DNA of 7,398 nucleotides from CAWHOW01 sp050013795 (GTDB taxonomy: Bacteria > Bacteroidota > Bacteroidia > Bacteroidales > CG2-30-32-10), in NCBI GenBank assembly GCA_050013795.1, contig JBEKEO010000204.1, forward strand, positions 1-7,398, in the 5' to 3' direction. The translations under genes and the position numbers were made by a program. The notes beneath the pieces were generated by a model. That model was not told where the DNA came from and did no database searches. It was given only the letters and a program-made list of their open reading frames with translations. Shown piece after piece: positions 5,704 to 7,398 of the stretch (positions within the stretch are counted from its first letter, which is position 1; every line of letters starts with the position of its first letter).

Positions 5704-7080
5704 ATGATTAAGAATGATAACCATACTAAGTTTTTAAAGCTTCGAAAGCAATTTAAAAAGTTTACGTTCGATTGTTATGAGATAAAGAAGGATTCCGACA
5801 ATTTGCAGATTTCATATAATTTCAACCTTGATAATAAATATTTCTTTCGTCCTACTATTCAAATTCTATTAAAATCGATTGTCAAATCGAAAAACATAAC
5901 TGATAACAACCTTAAGAATATTGTTTTTCATATCGGTATGGTTGAATTGCTTAGTTATTGGAAGGCTGCTTGCCCTAAGCAGATAGTTATAAAACCATTT
6001 AAATTAAATGAAGAACAGAAACTATGGTGGAAAAACCTATATTTTAACGGACTCGGTGAGTTCTTTTATTTGAATTCCATTCAAACCAATATTGATGATT
6101 TTGTTGAGATCATTTCTGAAACAGATGATATTCCTGAAAAGACAGATATAAAGCTTGATGATTCTGTAATCATTCCTGTTGGTGGAGGGAAGGATTCTAC
6201 AGTTACTATAGAGCTTCTGTCTGAATTTAAGGATAATATCTTGTTGATCTTGAATCCGCGTAAAGCATGTACCGAAACTGCTTTCACCGCCGGATATCAA
6301 AATGAGAGAGTATTGGAGATTCAACGTTCTATTGACCCTGTTCTTTTAAAAATGAATGATGCTGGCTTCCTTAACGGACATACTCCCTTTTCTGCTTTGC
6401 TTGCCTTTATTTCTCTTCTAAGTTCTATTCTTACAGGGAAGAAACATATTGCGTTATCGAATGAATCCAGCGCTAATGAATCGACTGTGCAGAGTTTGCC
6501 AGTCAATCATCAATATTCAAAATCATTTGAATTTGAAAAAGATTTCCGAGAGTATTATAAAAAGAATATTATAGAAGAAGTAAATTATTTCAGCTTTCTC
6601 AGGCCTTTGAGTGAGTTGCAGATCGCTAGCTTGTTTTCAAAGTATCCTAAATATTTTCCTGTTTTCAGGAGCTGCAATGTTGGCAGCAAAAACGATTGCT
6701 GGTGCGGAAAATGCTCCAAATGTCTCTTTACATATATTATTCTTTCTCCATTTATTGAAAGAGAAAAAATGATAAATATTTTTGGCAAAGACATTTTCGA
6801 TGATAAAAATTTACTACATGAATTTAACCAGTTGATTGGAATCGCAGAAACCAAGCCATTTGAATGCGTTGGAACAATTAGTGAAGTTAATATTGCTTTA
6901 TGCCAATCAATAAATAATATAAAAGGGGAATTACCTTTCCTTTTGGGTTATTATAAAAACCTCGATTCTTATAACTCTTATAGTGGGAGCATTATTAATG
7001 ATTTTTTGGAAGAATTTAATACAGAGAATTATCTAACGGAAAGATTTGTTAAAGTTTTAAAGAATAAGCTTTATGCTTGA
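5704..7080 (+). CDS. murL: MurL, UDP-MurNAc-L-Ala-L-Glu epimerase
   Basis: A 458-residue cytoplasmic protein that I recognise as MurL. The Xanthomonas enzyme epimerises the terminal L-Glu of UDP-MurNAc-L-Ala-L-Glu to D-Glu with ATP and Mg2+, so peptidoglycan receives D-Glu without glutamate racemase. Seen here: an N-terminal region with HIGMVELLSYWKAACP (76-91); a nucleotide-binding PVGGGKDS (158-165), which resembles the SGGxDS loop of PP-loop ATPases; GHTPFSALLAF (225-235); SNESSANES (252-260); VNHQYSKSFEFE (267-278); RPLSELQIA (300-308); and a cysteine cluster C324, C332, C334, C337, C340 in SCN...WCGKCSKC. FECVGTISE (386-394) follows. There are no membrane segments. The length fits the known family size of about 450. 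ATG 5704 is preceded by an A/T-rich leader, a predicted promoter and no Shine-Dalgarno. The stop overlaps the start of a Mur-ligase gene, the partner expected for this pathway. Assignment rests on recalled motifs plus this context; another PP-loop-like protein is the main alternative. Confidence 0.85.
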   Translation: MIKNDNHTKFLKLRKQFKKFTFDCYEIKKDSDNLQISYNFNLDNKYFFRPTIQILLKSIVKSKNITDNNLKNIVFHIGMVELLSYWKAACPKQIVIKPFKLNEEQKLWWKNLYFNGLGEFFYLNSIQTNIDDFVEIISETDDIPEKTDIKLDDSVIIPVGGGKDSTVTIELLSEFKDNILLILNPRKACTETAFTAGYQNERVLEIQRSIDPVLLKMNDAGFLNGHTPFSALLAFISLLSSILTGKKHIALSNESSANESTVQSLPVNHQYSKSFEFEKDFREYYKKNIIEEVNYFSFLRPLSELQIASLFSKYPKYFPVFRSCNVGSKNDCWCGKCSKCLFTYIILSPFIEREKMINIFGKDIFDDKNLLHEFNQLIGIAETKPFECVGTISEVNIALCQSINNIKGELPFLLGYYKNLDSYNSYSGSIINDFLEEFNTENYLTERFVKVLKNKLYA

Positions 7081-7398
7081 TTTTATTAGAAAAAAGATAG
7101 AAGGAAAATCTATACTGATTCTTGGATTTGGCAGGGAAGGGGAATCAACATACAGGTTTTTAAGGAAGAACTTTCCTAAATTACTAATCCATATTGCAGA
7201 TAAATCAAAGCAAATTGCAGAAAAGACCAAGGATGATAAAACTGTATTATTAACTGGCGATGATTATTTGACCTCAATTAATGATCATGATTTAATATTT
7301 AAATCCCCCGGTATTTCTTTAAAAGGAGTTTCTTTCAATAGATATAAAATCACTTCACAAACTGATTTATTTCTTGATTTTTATTCTTCTCAAGTTAT
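7073..7398 (+). CDS. murD2: MurD2, UDP-MurNAc-L-Ala--L-Glu ligase (N-terminal part, 3' truncated by window end)
   Basis: The frame opens at ATG 7073, inside the last codons of the MurL gene (8-nt overlap, ATGCTTGA), and stays open for 108 codons to the window edge. The visible part is the UDP-MurNAc-binding Rossmann domain of a Mur ligase. SILILGFGREGES (13-25) is the glycine-rich nucleotide loop, IAD (41-43) ends the second strand, LIFKSPGIS (74-82) contains the SPGI motif of the MurD branch, and SQTDLFLDFY (95-104) corresponds to the G/T-D-x-E/D-L-F region that closes the domain. The ATP-binding central domain lies outside the window. Sequence alone would say MurD-like; the specific call MurD2, which adds L-Glu rather than D-Glu, depends on coupling to murL and on the GFGREGES loop in place of the G-L-G-x-[ST]-G-x-S pattern of canonical MurD. 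Overlapping genes imply coupled translation and matched amounts of the two enzymes. Confidence 0.8.
   Translation, partial: MLDFIRKKIEGKSILILGFGREGESTYRFLRKNFPKLLIHIADKSKQIAEKTKDDKTVLLTGDDYLTSINDHDLIFKSPGISLKGVSFNRYKITSQTDLFLDFYSSQV

Overview
The window looks like a chromosomal segment of a member of the Bacteroidota. It is AT-rich, and no start is preceded by a convincing Shine-Dalgarno sequence; the leaders are A/T-rich instead. The only sizeable non-coding gap carries a perfect TAnnTTTG -7 promoter element of the type known from that phylum. The protein families and the codon usage fit the same assignment. Apart from the short gaps, the window is fully coding.

Bases 1-4990 hold five genes on the + strand with gaps of 30, 1, 1 and 6 nt, so they are probably one transcription unit. 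In order they are: a 5'-truncated GT-C-type membrane glycosyltransferase with C-terminal TPRs (TMTC-like), a DPM1-like GT2 glycosyltransferase, a zinc-ribbon plus SAM-methyltransferase protein that starts at TTG, a conserved membrane protein of unknown function, and a rhomboid intramembrane serine protease with all its active-site motifs. The first three suggest envelope glycan or glycoprotein work. The GT2 enzyme could make a polyprenyl-phosphate sugar, the multi-spanning GT-C protein could use such a donor, and the methyltransferase could modify a product. This link is inferred from family knowledge and gene order.

A YqgE/AlgH-family gene on the - strand (5014-5577) converges on the rhomboid gene. 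A perfect 11-bp inverted repeat spans the junction and may be a shared terminator. A 126-bp divergent spacer (5578-5703) follows, with the predicted promoter for the next operon.

Bases 5704-7398 carry the most interesting pair. The first is a 458-residue protein that I recognise as MurL (UDP-MurNAc-L-Ala-L-Glu epimerase). It overlaps by 8 nt the start of a Mur-ligase N-terminal domain, interpreted as MurD2 (UDP-MurNAc-L-Ala--L-Glu ligase), which runs off the end of the window. Together they would form the alternative route to D-glutamate in peptidoglycan: L-Glu is attached first and epimerised afterwards on the nucleotide precursor, bypassing glutamate racemase. The route was characterised in Xanthomonas, so finding it in an apparent Bacteroidota genome deserves follow-up.

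No RNA genes, CRISPR arrays, insertion sequences or phage genes were seen.
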